Shown here piece by piece: positions 1-7,919 of a DNA stretch of 64,000 bases. Under the pieces are notes generated by a model. It made no database searches. It saw only the letters and a program-made list of their open reading frames with translations, and was not told where the DNA came from. A program made the translations under genes and the position numbers. How positions within the stretch are numbered: the stretch's first letter is position 1; every line of letters starts with the position of its first letter. Location: contig JAVBPY010000009.1 in NCBI GenBank assembly GCA_031549345.1, forward strand, positions 62,001 to 126,000. Direction: 5' to 3'. The stretch comes from CASFRF01 sp031549345. Lineage in GTDB: Bacteria; Verrucomicrobiota; Lentisphaeria; Victivallales; Victivallaceae.

Positions 1-166
1 TCTCGCCTCCAAACTCGGGTGGGCCTACGATCTGGCCACCTCCAGCGGGCGGCGCATTTTTCACGAATGCGCCTACCTTCCCCGTTTGCGTGCCGGCCTC
101 CCCGCGCTCCCCGTGGTGTGCGAGCTCTTCGACGAAGCCGAAGCATTCCTCCAGGCAGACCTCTAA
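1..166 (+). CDS. C-terminal fragment of an unidentified protein (cut by left edge)
   Basis: An open frame enters from the left edge (codons starting at base 2) and ends at a TAA at 164-166, giving about 54 residues that finish in FDEAEAFLQADL. It is the only frame ending just before the hairpin at 207-240, and its codon use resembles the neighbours. The fragment is too short for me to recognise a family, so no function is proposed. It converges on pckG. Confidence 0.5.
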   Translation, partial: LASKLGWAYDLATSSGRRIFHECAYLPRLRAGLPALPVVCELFDEAEAFLQADL

Positions 167-206
167 GATCCCCGCTTTGCGCCTTTCGAAACTGTTCAAA
201 TCAAAA

Positions 207-240
207 AAAAGGCCATCCGCAAAAATGCGGATGGCCTTTT
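207..240. terminator. Intrinsic terminator between convergent genes
   Basis: A perfect 14-bp stem (AAAAGGCCATCCGC, 207-220, pairing with 227-240) closes a six-base AAAAAT loop. Read on the minus strand the stem runs into eight U residues (complement of 203-210) and lies 15 nt past the pckG stop, an ideal rho-independent terminator for pckG. On the plus strand only the stem's own four U residues follow, so termination of the left-edge gene would be weaker. Confidence 0.9.
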
Positions 241-254
241 GAGATGTTGAAGCG

Positions 255-2081
255 TTACTTCAAACGCGCCTCGAGTTCAACCAACTGCGCGGCGAGTTCT
301 TTCGGCAGCTTGTCGCCGAAGTTCGCGTAATGCGCCTTGATCATCGCAAGCTCTTCCAACCAGCCGGCCTTGTCGACGCAGAGAAGCTCCTTGAGATCGC
401 TCATGGAAACTTCGTTTTCAATACCGCTGATGTCGATCGCATCCGGAGTCGGCATTGCGCCGATCGCGGTGTCGACAGCCTTGCCTTCGCCGGCGCAGCG
501 CTCAAAGACCCATTTCAGGACACGGCTGTTGTCGCCAAAACCCGGCCACATGAACTTGCCTTCGGCGGATTTGCGGAACCAGTTTACGCAGAAAATTTTC
601 GGCAGTTTGTCCGCCGTGCTCTTCTTGCCGACCTTCAGCCAATGCGCGAAGTAATCGCCCATGTGGTAGCCGCAGAACGGAAGCATCGCGAACGGGTCGC
701 GGCGAACGGTGCCGGCTTTGACGTCCAGCGCCGCGGCGGTTACTTCCGAACCGACCGTGGAACCGATGAACACGCCGTGTTCCCAGTTCTTGGACTGGTA
801 GACCAACGGCAGGGTCGCAGGACGGCGGCCGCCGAACAAGAACGCGTCAATTGCAACGCCTTTCGGGTCTTCCCACTCCGCCGCGATGGCGGGGCAGTTG
901 GACGCCTTGGCGGTGAAACGCGCATTCGGGTGCGCCGCCTTGTCGGTGGCAGTCGCCGCGTCCCAGGGCTGGCCCTTCCAGTCGATCAGCTTGCCCGGCG
1001 CCGGATAACCGATGCCTTCCCACCAGACGTCGCCGTCTTCGGTGAGGGCCACGTTGGTGAAAATGGTGTCCTTCGCCGCGGAGATCATCGCATTCGGGTT
1101 GGACTTCATGCTCGTGCCCGGCGCGACGCCGAAGAACCCGGCTTCCGGGTTGATCGCCCGCAGACGGCCTTCGTTGTCAAACTTCATCCAGGCGATATCG
1201 TCGCCGATGGTCTCGACCTTCCAGCCCGGAATGGTCGGGATCAGCATCGCGAGGTTGGTCTTTCCGCAGGCCGACGGGAACGCGCCGGTAACGTATTTGA
1301 CCTGCCCCTTCGGGCTGATCAACTTCAAAATAAGCATGTGCTCGGCCAACCAGCCTTCGTCGTGCGCCTGGACGGAAGCGATGCGAAGCGCGAGGCACTT
1401 CTTACCAAGGAGGGCGTTCCCGCCGTAACCGGAGCCGTACGACCAGATTTCGCGCGTTTCCGGGAAATGCGCGATGTATTTCTTATCCAGCGGGGCGCAC
1501 GGCCAAACGCCGTTGTCCGCCTCGCCCTTCGCCAGCGGCTTGCCGACGGAGTGCACGCAGGGGACGAAATCGCCTTTGTCGCCGAGCACGTTGAGGACCT
1601 TCGTACCGACGCGGGTCATAACGTCCATGTTGATGACGACATACGCCGAGTCGGTGATTTCCACACCGATCTTCGCGATGTCCGAGCCGACGGGGCCCAT
1701 CGAGAACGGAATCACATACATCGTACGTCCGGCCATGCAGCCGTCGTAGAGGCCGAGCATGATGGGCTTCAGTTCTTTCGGGTCGATCCAATTGTTGGTC
1801 GGGCCGGCGGATTCCTTCTTTTCGGAAGCGATATAGGTGCGGTTTTCGACGCGCGCCACGTCCGACGGGTCGGAGCGGAACAGGAGGCTGTTCGGGCGCT
1901 TGGCCGGGTTCAGGCGGATCGCAAGACCGGAATCAACCAGCTCTTTGCAAAGGCGATCGTATTCCGCCTGGGAACCGTCGCACCAGTAAATGCCTTCCGG
2001 CTTGGTAATTTTCGCCCAGTCTTCCACCCATTGGACCAGCTTGGCGTGCTTGGTCGGGATCGCATTCAAATGCTTCACCAT
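255..2081 (-). CDS. pckG: Phosphoenolpyruvate carboxykinase (GTP)
   Basis: 608 aa, the usual length of GTP-dependent PEPCK (EC 4.1.1.32), which interconverts oxaloacetate + GTP and PEP + CO2 + GDP in the cytoplasm. The kinase-1 P-loop reads GAFPSACGKTNLAM (about residues 266-279) with the family's reactive cysteine at C272. FLFGGRRP and FAMLPFCGYHMGDYF are further hallmarks, and the protein is clearly not the ATP-type PckA. The ATG at 2081 is preceded by AGGAG at good spacing. The gene is monocistronic: a near-consensus promoter (2127-2155) lies upstream and a strong hairpin (207-240) downstream. In fermentative gut bacteria such enzymes often run anaplerotically (PEP to oxaloacetate), but direction cannot be read from sequence. 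Confidence 0.97.
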   Translation of the reverse strand: MVKHLNAIPTKHAKLVQWVEDWAKITKPEGIYWCDGSQAEYDRLCKELVDSGLAIRLNPAKRPNSLLFRSDPSDVARVENRTYIASEKKESAGPTNNWIDPKELKPIMLGLYDGCMAGRTMYVIPFSMGPVGSDIAKIGVEITDSAYVVINMDVMTRVGTKVLNVLGDKGDFVPCVHSVGKPLAKGEADNGVWPCAPLDKKYIAHFPETREIWSYGSGYGGNALLGKKCLALRIASVQAHDEGWLAEHMLILKLISPKGQVKYVTGAFPSACGKTNLAMLIPTIPGWKVETIGDDIAWMKFDNEGRLRAINPEAGFFGVAPGTSMKSNPNAMISAAKDTIFTNVALTEDGDVWWEGIGYPAPGKLIDWKGQPWDAATATDKAAHPNARFTAKASNCPAIAAEWEDPKGVAIDAFLFGGRRPATLPLVYQSKNWEHGVFIGSTVGSEVTAAALDVKAGTVRRDPFAMLPFCGYHMGDYFAHWLKVGKKSTADKLPKIFCVNWFRKSAEGKFMWPGFGDNSRVLKWVFERCAGEGKAVDTAIGAMPTPDAIDISGIENEVSMSDLKELLCVDKAGWLEELAMIKAHYANFGDKLPKELAAQLVELEARLK

Positions 2082-2126
2082 TTACAATCTCCTGTTAGCT
2101 TTGCGGACAATTAGGGTACATTCGAT

Positions 2127-2155
2127 ACTATAGCCTGCCAAAGAGATTATTTCAA
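2127..2155 (-). promoter_or_regulatory. Sigma-70-type promoter of pckG
   Basis: Minus strand TTGAAA (2155-2150), 17-bp spacer, TATAGT (2132-2127). The predicted start lies about 40 nt upstream of the pckG ATG. Confidence 0.7.
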
Positions 2156-2165
2156 GAGTTCGGAT

Positions 2166-2708
2166 CTATTTTTTCCAACCGGAAGACGCCAGGGAAAAGA
2201 TGCCGAGGGCGACGAAGAAAATACCCAGCGGCACTGCGTTCTGCCCCACGGAAAGACCGGGCCGGCAGAAAAAAACAAAAGCGCCGCCCCAGGCCGTCAA
2301 CGCGCCGATCAGCAAAAAAGCCGCCCAAAACCATGGATGCTCGCGCCAGCGGATGGAAGCGAGCATCCCCGCGCCCGCCAGGAGCGCAATCACTCCGGCT
2401 CCCCAAAGCGCGAGCTTGGACTCAAGCGCAATTTTCAGCACCGCGCCGATCGAGAGAAGCGCCGCCACCCAACACCAACGGGCACGGCGGTTCGTTTTTT
2501 CCGCCGAAAACGCCAGTCCACCCGCCGCCACGCAAAGAATTCCAAGCACACCGAACTCCAGGATTTCGCGGGCAAGGGGCGGACGCACCCAGAGGAGCAC
2601 ACCCAACACGATCTCCAATCCGCCGCGCACCCAGGGTACGATCCCCGTCCCGGAACTCCAGAAAGCAAAGAGAACGCGCCATGTATTCGTTTTTTTTGTG
2701 TTTGTCAT
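2166..2708 (-). CDS. Small integral membrane protein, HdeD/DUF308-like
   Basis: 180 aa from the ATG at 2708, which has a GGAAA ribosome site 8 nt upstream; an in-frame TTG at 2720 is less likely. The protein is a chain of hydrophobic helices separated by short basic or Trp/Arg-rich loops (for example REILEFGVLGILCVAAGGLA and WFWAAFLLIGALTAWGGAFV). Helix spacing and the Gly-rich first helix (RGGLEIVLGVLLW) resemble the HdeD/DUF308 family, inner-membrane proteins of unclear function. It is divergent from tsaD, and the two share a 60-bp intergenic region. Family assignment is tentative; membrane location is secure. Confidence 0.65.
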   Translation of the reverse strand: MTNTKKTNTWRVLFAFWSSGTGIVPWVRGGLEIVLGVLLWVRPPLAREILEFGVLGILCVAAGGLAFSAEKTNRRARWCWVAALLSIGAVLKIALESKLALWGAGVIALLAGAGMLASIRWREHPWFWAAFLLIGALTAWGGAFVFFCRPGLSVGQNAVPLGIFFVALGIFSLASSGWKK

Positions 2709-2709
2709 G

Positions 2710-2737
2710 TTGTTTTCCAATTCATACGTGGTATAGT
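2710..2737 (+). promoter_or_regulatory. Promoter of tsaD-gph, overlapping the divergent gene start
   Basis: TTGTTT (2710-2715), 16-bp spacer, TATAGT (2732-2737); a second register, TTTCCA-17-TATAGC, is one step downstream. The -10 region is a near-palindrome (TATAGTATA), so it also offers TATACT on the minus strand at 2740-2735 for the 2166-2708 gene, although no good minus -35 is visible. The -35 element lies within 10 nt of that gene's start codon. Confidence 0.55.
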
Positions 2738-2770
2738 ATAGCTTGTTATTTTTATTTTGCGAGAAAAACT

Positions 2771-3868
2771 ATGAGCTTTATCCTGGGAATCGAAACAAGC
2801 TGCGACGAAACCGCCGCGGCCGTTGTGGAAGACGGCGTCGCCGTCCGTTCCAGCGCCGTCGCGTCGCAGATTGCCAAACATGCGCCGCACGGCGGTGTTG
2901 TGCCGGAACTTGCGGCGCGGGAACACCTCACCGCACTGAAGCCTGTGCTCGACCAGGCACTGGAAGAAGCCCGCGTTACACTCCGCGACATCGACGCCGT
3001 CGCCGTAACCCAGGGCCCCGGGCTCATGCCCGCTTTGCTGGTTGGACTTCATTTCGCCAAAGGACTGGCGCTCGCGTACCGCAAACCTTTGATCGGCATC
3101 AATCACTTTATCGCGCATATTTACGGCGCGTTCCTGGAAACGGACCCGGCATTTCTTGCAAATCCGGCGAATTACCCGATGCTGGCGCTGGTTGTTTCCG
3201 GTGGCCACACCTCCCTTTTGCGCATCGACCGCGACGGACGCGCCGTCGCCTTGGGCGGAACCATCGACGACGCGGCGGGAGAAGCGCTGGACAAGGGCGC
3301 CAAACTCCTCGGCCTCGGCTACCCCGGCGGACCGGTGATACAGAAGACGGCGGAGGGCGGCAACGCGGCGCGCTTCCGCTTCCCCCGTCCCCTCACCGGA
3401 ACGGCGGGAAAAGCGCTCCTGCCGGAGCATAAATACAATTTCAGTTTCAGCGGTGTGAAGACCGCTCTCCTTTATCATGCCCGCGAATACGGCCCGGCGC
3501 TCACCGGCGACCTTTTGCGCGATACCGTCGCCTCCTACCAGGAGGCGGTGGTGGACTGCCTGACGCTCAAAACCATGCAGGCGGTGCGGGAATTCGGCAT
3601 CCGGACGCTGGTCGTAGCCGGCGGAGTCGCCTGCAATTCGGTCCTGCGCGAACGGTTCACGCAACTTGTTCCCCGCGGCGTTACACTGAAACTGGCGGAG
3701 CGGCGGCACTGCACGGACAATGCCGCGATGGTCGCCGGACTCGCCTGGCACCATCACCGCAAAGCGGAGTACTCGCCGCTGAACCTCGACTCGTACGCCC
3801 GGCTGCCGCGGATCAGCCGCGTCCCGTTTATTGACTCATTTCCGAACACCAAGGAGGCCGCGCCATGA
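2771..3868 (+). CDS. tsaD: tRNA N6-threonylcarbamoyladenosine transferase TsaD
   Basis: 365 aa. TsaD transfers the threonylcarbamoyl group made by TsaC onto A37 of ANN-decoding tRNAs, together with TsaB and TsaE. Signature features are the N-terminal ETSCDET (residues 8-14) and the metal-binding H112/H116 pair in INHFIAHIYG, matching E. coli H111/H115. GYPGGP and the C-terminal CTDNAAMVA are also typical. The ATG at 2771 is chosen because family proteins start exactly at this position; an in-frame extension upstream would run through the promoter. The stop overlaps the next ATG by 4 nt (ATGA), with AAGGAGG inside the tsaD end serving gph. Confidence 0.97.
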   Translation: MSFILGIETSCDETAAAVVEDGVAVRSSAVASQIAKHAPHGGVVPELAAREHLTALKPVLDQALEEARVTLRDIDAVAVTQGPGLMPALLVGLHFAKGLALAYRKPLIGINHFIAHIYGAFLETDPAFLANPANYPMLALVVSGGHTSLLRIDRDGRAVALGGTIDDAAGEALDKGAKLLGLGYPGGPVIQKTAEGGNAARFRFPRPLTGTAGKALLPEHKYNFSFSGVKTALLYHAREYGPALTGDLLRDTVASYQEAVVDCLTLKTMQAVREFGIRTLVVAGGVACNSVLRERFTQLVPRGVTLKLAERRHCTDNAAMVAGLAWHHHRKAEYSPLNLDSYARLPRISRVPFIDSFPNTKEAAP

Positions 3869-4503
3869 AGTGCTGCATTGTTTTCGATTTGGATGGAACT
3901 TTGATCGATTCGCGCCTGGATCTCGCCGCGGCGGTCAATTCCATGCGCACGAGTTTCGAGCTGGAGCCGCTCCAGACGGAGAGGATCGTCAAATTTGTCG
4001 GCAACGGCGTATCCACGCTGGTTCGCCGCGCCGTGGCGGATGCTTCGATCGATTTCCCGGAAGCGTTGCGGCGGATGAAAAAATTCTACAGCGACCACCT
4101 TGTCGACTCCACCGGTCTTTACCCCGGCGTGGCACAGGGGCTCGCCGCATTGCGCGAAAAGGGGTGCAAACTCGCGGTACTCACCAACAAGCCGGAACCG
4201 CCCGCCCGCCGCATCCTGGAACTCCTCGGTGTCGAAAAATACTTCGAACGAATAATCGGCGGCGACGGCGACTATCCCCTGAAGCCGGATCCGGAGGCAT
4301 TGGTGGCGCTGATGCGCGACTTCGAAGTTTCGCCGGATGAAACCTTTATGGTCGGCGACAGCGACACGGATATGGAAACCGCCCGGCGCGCGGGGGTCCG
4401 CGCGATCTATGCGGCATACGGATTCGGCGATCCGCGGGAAGAAACGTTCGCTTTCCGCGCGGAAACATTCGAGGATGTGCTCCGCCATGCCGGAGTGCGC
4501 TGA
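3865..4503 (+). CDS. gph: HAD-family phosphatase, phosphoglycolate phosphatase-like
   Basis: 212 aa, cytoplasmic HAD hydrolase of the Gph/PGP type. Motif I is FDLDGT with the nucleophile D8 and acid D10. Motif II is the threonine in LTNKPEPP, motif III the lysine in YPLKPDP, and motif IV MVGDSDTDMETARRAG. Length and the alpha-helical cap fit phosphoglycolate phosphatase, which removes 2-phosphoglycolate from oxidative DNA repair. HAD substrate assignments from sequence alone are uncertain, and a general sugar-phosphate phosphatase is the alternative. It is translationally coupled to tsaD through ATGA. Confidence 0.85.
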   Translation: MKCCIVFDLDGTLIDSRLDLAAAVNSMRTSFELEPLQTERIVKFVGNGVSTLVRRAVADASIDFPEALRRMKKFYSDHLVDSTGLYPGVAQGLAALREKGCKLAVLTNKPEPPARRILELLGVEKYFERIIGGDGDYPLKPDPEALVALMRDFEVSPDETFMVGDSDTDMETARRAGVRAIYAAYGFGDPREETFAFRAETFEDVLRHAGVR

Positions 4504-4520
4504 AAACCCGCGCCCCGCAC

Positions 4521-4548
4521 TTGCATTTTCGCAAAATGAGTCTATCTT
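4521..4548 (+). promoter_or_regulatory. Promoter of purA-rodA
   Basis: TTGCAT (4521-4526), 16-bp spacer, TATCTT (4543-4548), about 35 nt upstream of the purA ATG. Confidence 0.6.
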
Positions 4549-4582
4549 ATCGTTTTGAAACTGTAACCATAAGGAAAATAAC

Positions 4583-5854
4583 ATGCCCGCAGATATTCTG
4601 GTAGGAACCCAGTGGGGAGACGAGGGGAAAGGGAAGCTCATCGACGTTCTGACGCAGGACGTCGATATGGTCGTCCGCTTTCAGGGCGGCAGCAACGCCG
4701 GCCACACCATCGAAATCGGCAAAGATAAGTACGTGCTCCACCTTGTTCCTTCGGGAATTTTCCGCCCGCATGTAAAATGCGTGATCGGCAACGGCGTCGT
4801 CGTCGATCCCCTGGGCCTTATGGAAGAAATGCGTTCCCTTTCCGCCGCCGGATTCGATGTGAAGAACATCGAACTAAGCGACAGGGCCCACCTGATTTTC
4901 GAATACCACAAACGTTCCGACGCCATGCGCGAACTGGCGGCCGGCAACAAGAAAATCGGAACAACCAAACGCGGCATCGGCCCGGCGTATGCCGACAAGG
5001 CCCACCGCACCGGCATACGCGCCGGGGCGCTGCTCGACATCGCCTCGCTGGAGAAACGTTTCCGCGAACAGGCGGTGCGGTACAATAAATTTTTTGCCGA
5101 AGCCGGCATGGCGGAGCTTGACATCGCCGGAGAATGGCAAAAAATCGAAGAAGCAGCCCACTATCTGGCCCCCTTCGTCGGCGACTCGGTGTATTCCGTG
5201 AACCGCATGCTCAAAGCAGGGAAAAAAGTTCTCTGCGAAGGCGCACAGGGCGCGTTGCTCGACGTGGATCACGGTACCTATCCGTTTGTTACGAGCAGCA
5301 GCACAATCTCCGGCGGCGCGTGCGCCGGCGCGGGCATTGCTCCACGCCAGGTCGGTACGGTCTGGGGCGTGCTCAAGGCCTACACCACGCGCGTCGGCGA
5401 AGGCCCTTTCCCGACAGAGCTTCTGGATGAAGTCGGCGAAGAACTCCGCGCCATCGGCCACGAGTTCGGCGCGACGACGGGCCGTCCCCGCCGCTGCGGC
5501 TGGTTCGACGCGATCGCCTCCGGGTACTCCTGCATGATCAACGGGGTCGATAAACTCGCTGTTACCAAACTCGACGTTCTCGACACCATGCCGAAAATCG
5601 GGCTGTGCGTCGCCTACGAAATCGACGGTAAAATCACGGATCAATTCCCCGGTTGCCCCGAGAAGCTCAAGCGCCTCAAGCCGGTTTACGAGTGGATGCC
5701 CGGCTGGCAGACCTCCACCGCCGACGTGCGCTCCTGGAACGACCTTCCGAAAGAGGCCCAGGCGTATCTCCGCCGCCTTGCGGAGTTGACGGGGGCCGCC
5801 ATCGGCATTGTTTCGGTGGGACCGCGCCGGGATCAGACGTTCCGCGCGGATTAA
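4583..5854 (+). CDS. purA: Adenylosuccinate synthetase
   Basis: 423 aa, full length. PurA condenses IMP with aspartate using GTP to give adenylosuccinate, the first committed step to AMP. The N-terminal GTP loop GTQWGDEGKGK (residues 8-18) contains the catalytic D13, and H41 follows in GGSNAGHT. KRGIGPAY and the C-terminal SVGPRRDQT are also diagnostic. The ATG at 4583 has AAGGAAA upstream. rodA begins 5 nt after the stop, so the two are probably co-transcribed. Confidence 0.97.
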   Translation: MPADILVGTQWGDEGKGKLIDVLTQDVDMVVRFQGGSNAGHTIEIGKDKYVLHLVPSGIFRPHVKCVIGNGVVVDPLGLMEEMRSLSAAGFDVKNIELSDRAHLIFEYHKRSDAMRELAAGNKKIGTTKRGIGPAYADKAHRTGIRAGALLDIASLEKRFREQAVRYNKFFAEAGMAELDIAGEWQKIEEAAHYLAPFVGDSVYSVNRMLKAGKKVLCEGAQGALLDVDHGTYPFVTSSSTISGGACAGAGIAPRQVGTVWGVLKAYTTRVGEGPFPTELLDEVGEELRAIGHEFGATTGRPRRCGWFDAIASGYSCMINGVDKLAVTKLDVLDTMPKIGLCVAYEIDGKITDQFPGCPEKLKRLKPVYEWMPGWQTSTADVRSWNDLPKEAQAYLRRLAELTGAAIGIVSVGPRRDQTFRAD

Positions 5855-5859
5855 AAGCC

Positions 5860-7038
5860 GTGCTCGGGCGCGGCGAAAGGAAAGACGAAAAACATTGGGT
5901 GCGGCGCTTCGGCGAATTCATCCGATCCTTCGATCACATTCAACTCGCCGCGCTTTTGGTCTTGCTTGGATTCGGCCTTGTGTTCATCCATTCGACAGGG
6001 GAACAAATCGGAACGTCCTTGTCCTCGCAATTCTTTCCCAAACAATTGCAATGGATCGCACTCGGCGGCGTTTTATGGTTTGCGCTTGCGCGGATCGATT
6101 ACAGAGAGTTGGTTGTTCCCTCCATATTCGCCTATCTGGGCGCAATCGGACTCCTGCTCGTCGTCCTCTTCTGGGGAGTAACCGTGTACAAGGCGAAGCG
6201 GTGGATTGATGTGCCGCTCCTCGGGATGCGCCTGCAACCTTCCGAATTTGCGAAACTCGCGGTTATTCTTGTGCTGGCGAGCGTTTTTTCCAGCCGGAAA
6301 TTTCTGGTCAACCACATTCTCGGAATTCTTTTGGCCATCGTGATCGTCGCGCTCCCCTTTTTCCTGATTATCGAACAGCCGGACCTGGGAAGCGCCCTGG
6401 TGCTGCTCCCCATTGCCGCCGTCCTTCTCTTTGCGGCCAATATCCGTTGGAAACTGATACTTTGGGGAACCGGCATCGCCCTCCTCCTCGGCACGGCGTT
6501 CGCGGTCAATGAACTCGTCCCCATTCGTCCGGTATTGAAAAAATACCAGCGCGACCGTCTGGTAACGTTCTGGAAGCCGGAACATGACAACCTGAAAACA
6601 GGCTACAATGCGCGCCAGGCAAGGCTGGCGGTCGGTTCCGGCGGCCTTTTCGGCAAAGGCCTCGGCCAGGGAACACAGAACGGATTGGGATTCATTCCGC
6701 TTGCGGTATCCAACAACGACTTCATTTTTTCGGTCATCGCCGAGGAAACGGGGTTTGCGGGTTGCCTTCTCCTCTTCGGCGCATACGTCGCGCTCCTGTA
6801 CTCTCTTTTGCGCACGGCATTCGCCAGCACGGACCCATTCGGACGCTATTTGTGCGTCGGGATCGCCGTTCTTTTTTTCACACACTGCTACATCAACATC
6901 GGTATGAGCCTCGGCCTCGCACCGGTTACGGGCGTCCCCCTCCCCCTGGTCAGTTACGGCGGAAGCGCCATCCTCATGAACATGATCGCACTCGGCATCG
7001 CCCAATCCGCCTGGCGTTTCCGCCCCAAGGCTTATTAA
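5860..7038 (+). CDS. rodA: SEDS peptidoglycan glycosyltransferase RodA
   Basis: About 392 aa, polytopic inner-membrane protein of the RodA/FtsW/SpoVE family that polymerises lipid II during cell elongation with a class B PBP. Family landmarks in order are LQPSEFAKLA, EQPDLGSALV, NNDFIFSVIAEE (its Asp, D287, matches catalytic D262 of E. coli RodA) and PVTGVPLPLVSYGGSA. The start is uncertain: no ATG is available, and GTG at 5860 or GTG at 5899 both precede the first helix, neither with a strong ribosome site. RodA rather than FtsW is favoured by length and the lone context without division genes. Downstream lies a 19-bp stem-loop terminator. Confidence 0.88.
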   Translation: MLGRGERKDEKHWVRRFGEFIRSFDHIQLAALLVLLGFGLVFIHSTGEQIGTSLSSQFFPKQLQWIALGGVLWFALARIDYRELVVPSIFAYLGAIGLLLVVLFWGVTVYKAKRWIDVPLLGMRLQPSEFAKLAVILVLASVFSSRKFLVNHILGILLAIVIVALPFFLIIEQPDLGSALVLLPIAAVLLFAANIRWKLILWGTGIALLLGTAFAVNELVPIRPVLKKYQRDRLVTFWKPEHDNLKTGYNARQARLAVGSGGLFGKGLGQGTQNGLGFIPLAVSNNDFIFSVIAEETGFAGCLLLFGAYVALLYSLLRTAFASTDPFGRYLCVGIAVLFFTHCYINIGMSLGLAPVTGVPLPLVSYGGSAILMNMIALGIAQSAWRFRPKAY

Positions 7039-7048
7039 AAAGAACAAT

Positions 7049-7091
7049 GCGAGGAGGGAAAAACTTTTAAGGAAAGTTTTTCCCTCCTCGC
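7049..7091. terminator. Terminator after rodA (19-bp perfect stem)
   Basis: GCGAGGAGGGAAAAACTTT (7049-7067) pairs perfectly with 7073-7091 around the 5-base loop TAAGG. It starts 10 nt after the rodA stop. A run of T residues follows only at 7100-7104, so it may act partly by stalling. It is the first of three consecutive inverted repeats in this convergent gap. Confidence 0.75.
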
Positions 7092-7102
7092 GCACCTCCT
7101 TT

Positions 7103-7174
7103 TTCAAACCTATTCGGGTTCACTTTTGCAATTTGTGTGCAAATTGCAAAAGTGCGAGTCTAAAAAGGTTTGAA
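7103..7174. repeat. Nested inverted repeats in the rodA/ThuA convergent gap
   Basis: An outer 9-bp arm TTCAAACCT (7103-7111) pairs with 7166-7174. An inner perfect 15-bp arm CACTTTTGCAATTTG (7121-7135) pairs with 7140-7154 around a 4-base loop. No coding frame is supported here. The arrangement could be a transcription barrier, a REP/MITE-like palindromic unit or a structured RNA end. Confidence 0.7.
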
Positions 7175-7192
7175 GTTAAGGAAAAGGGTTTG

Positions 7193-7238
7193 GGAAAAAC
7201 TTAAGAAAATGTCCTCAAAATTTTCTTGTGGTTTTTCC
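7193..7238 (-). terminator. Interrupted stem-loop past the ThuA gene
   Basis: GGAAAAAC (7193-7200) pairs with 7231-7238 and AAGAAAAT (7203-7210) with 7220-7227, separated by a small internal loop. The element lies about 20 nt beyond the stop of the minus-strand ThuA gene and is A/U-rich, so it is a plausible but imperfect terminator for that operon. Confidence 0.5.
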
Positions 7239-7257
7239 TGAGAACGTTTTTACTCCC

Positions 7258-7902
7258 TTAAAGGGCGCGGGCGGCCCAGAGGAGGCCGCGGCCGGTGAGC
7301 TCCATGGCGCTCGGGCATTGGAAGTCGGCGGCTACGTGGCCGAGCGAGCAATAGAAGACGCGCCCTTTTCCGTACATCCGCTTCCATGCCACGGGCATGA
7401 GTGTCCCGGCAATCCAGGGGTCGTGTTGGCCGCTGAAACGCGTTACGGCAAGGACTTCATTGCTTGGATCGACATGCATGTAGTACTGTTCGCTCCGCAT
7501 GGTAAAATCGCCGATTCCACGGGTGATCGGATCGTTTTTCACGATATTGACCTCGTAATCGAGGATGTTGCCGGGATGGGCGACCCACTGGCCGCCGCAG
7601 ATGTACTGGTAGTCGGTGTTCTCGCGGAAGGCGTCGCCCATGCCGCCGTGCCATCCGGCAAGGCCTGTTCCGCCCAAGACCGCGGCCTTGAGATTCTTAA
7701 ACCCTTCCGGGTCCAATTTTCCCATGGTCCACACCGGAACAATCAATGCGTACCCGGCGGTTCGCGCGGCGTCTTTCAACACGTCCTGGTTGTCTTCAAG
7801 GTCCACTTCAAAACCTTTGCCGCGCAAAAAACCGGCGAAGAGTTCCGCGGTTTCCTTGGGTTCGTGCCCGTTCCAGCCGCCGTAAAAAATCAATGCTTTC
7901 AT
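7258..7902 (-). CDS. ThuA-like domain protein
   Basis: 214 aa with a flavodoxin-like/class-I glutamine amidotransferase-like fold of the ThuA family. Visible features are the opening MKALIFYGGWNGHE, GLAGWHGGMGDAF and the late GRVFYCSLGHVAADF, all typical ThuA motifs. The start at 7902 is fixed by an ideal AGGAGG ribosome site; a longer frame exists but runs back into the upstream gene. ThuA partners ThuB (a Gfo/Idh oxidoreductase) in 3-keto-sugar metabolism in rhizobia. Here it follows a Gfo/Idh gene by 17 nt, which supports a role in sugar oxidation or cleavage. The substrate is not deducible. Confidence 0.85.
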   Translation of the reverse strand: MKALIFYGGWNGHEPKETAELFAGFLRGKGFEVDLEDNQDVLKDAARTAGYALIVPVWTMGKLDPEGFKNLKAAVLGGTGLAGWHGGMGDAFRENTDYQYICGGQWVAHPGNILDYEVNIVKNDPITRGIGDFTMRSEQYYMHVDPSNEVLAVTRFSGQHDPWIAGTLMPVAWKRMYGKGRVFYCSLGHVAADFQCPSAMELTGRGLLWAARAL

Positions 7903-7919
7903 TTTATCCTCCCTGTGAA

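Noticed and set aside
330..2114. 594-residue open frame antisense to pckG
   Set aside because: It lies entirely within pckG on the opposite strand, has no ribosome site or family resemblance, and extends over the pckG promoter.
2333..2770. N-terminal extension of TsaD by 146 residues
   Set aside because: The frame is open but runs through the divergent membrane-protein gene and the promoter; TsaD proteins begin at the conserved segment encoded from 2771.
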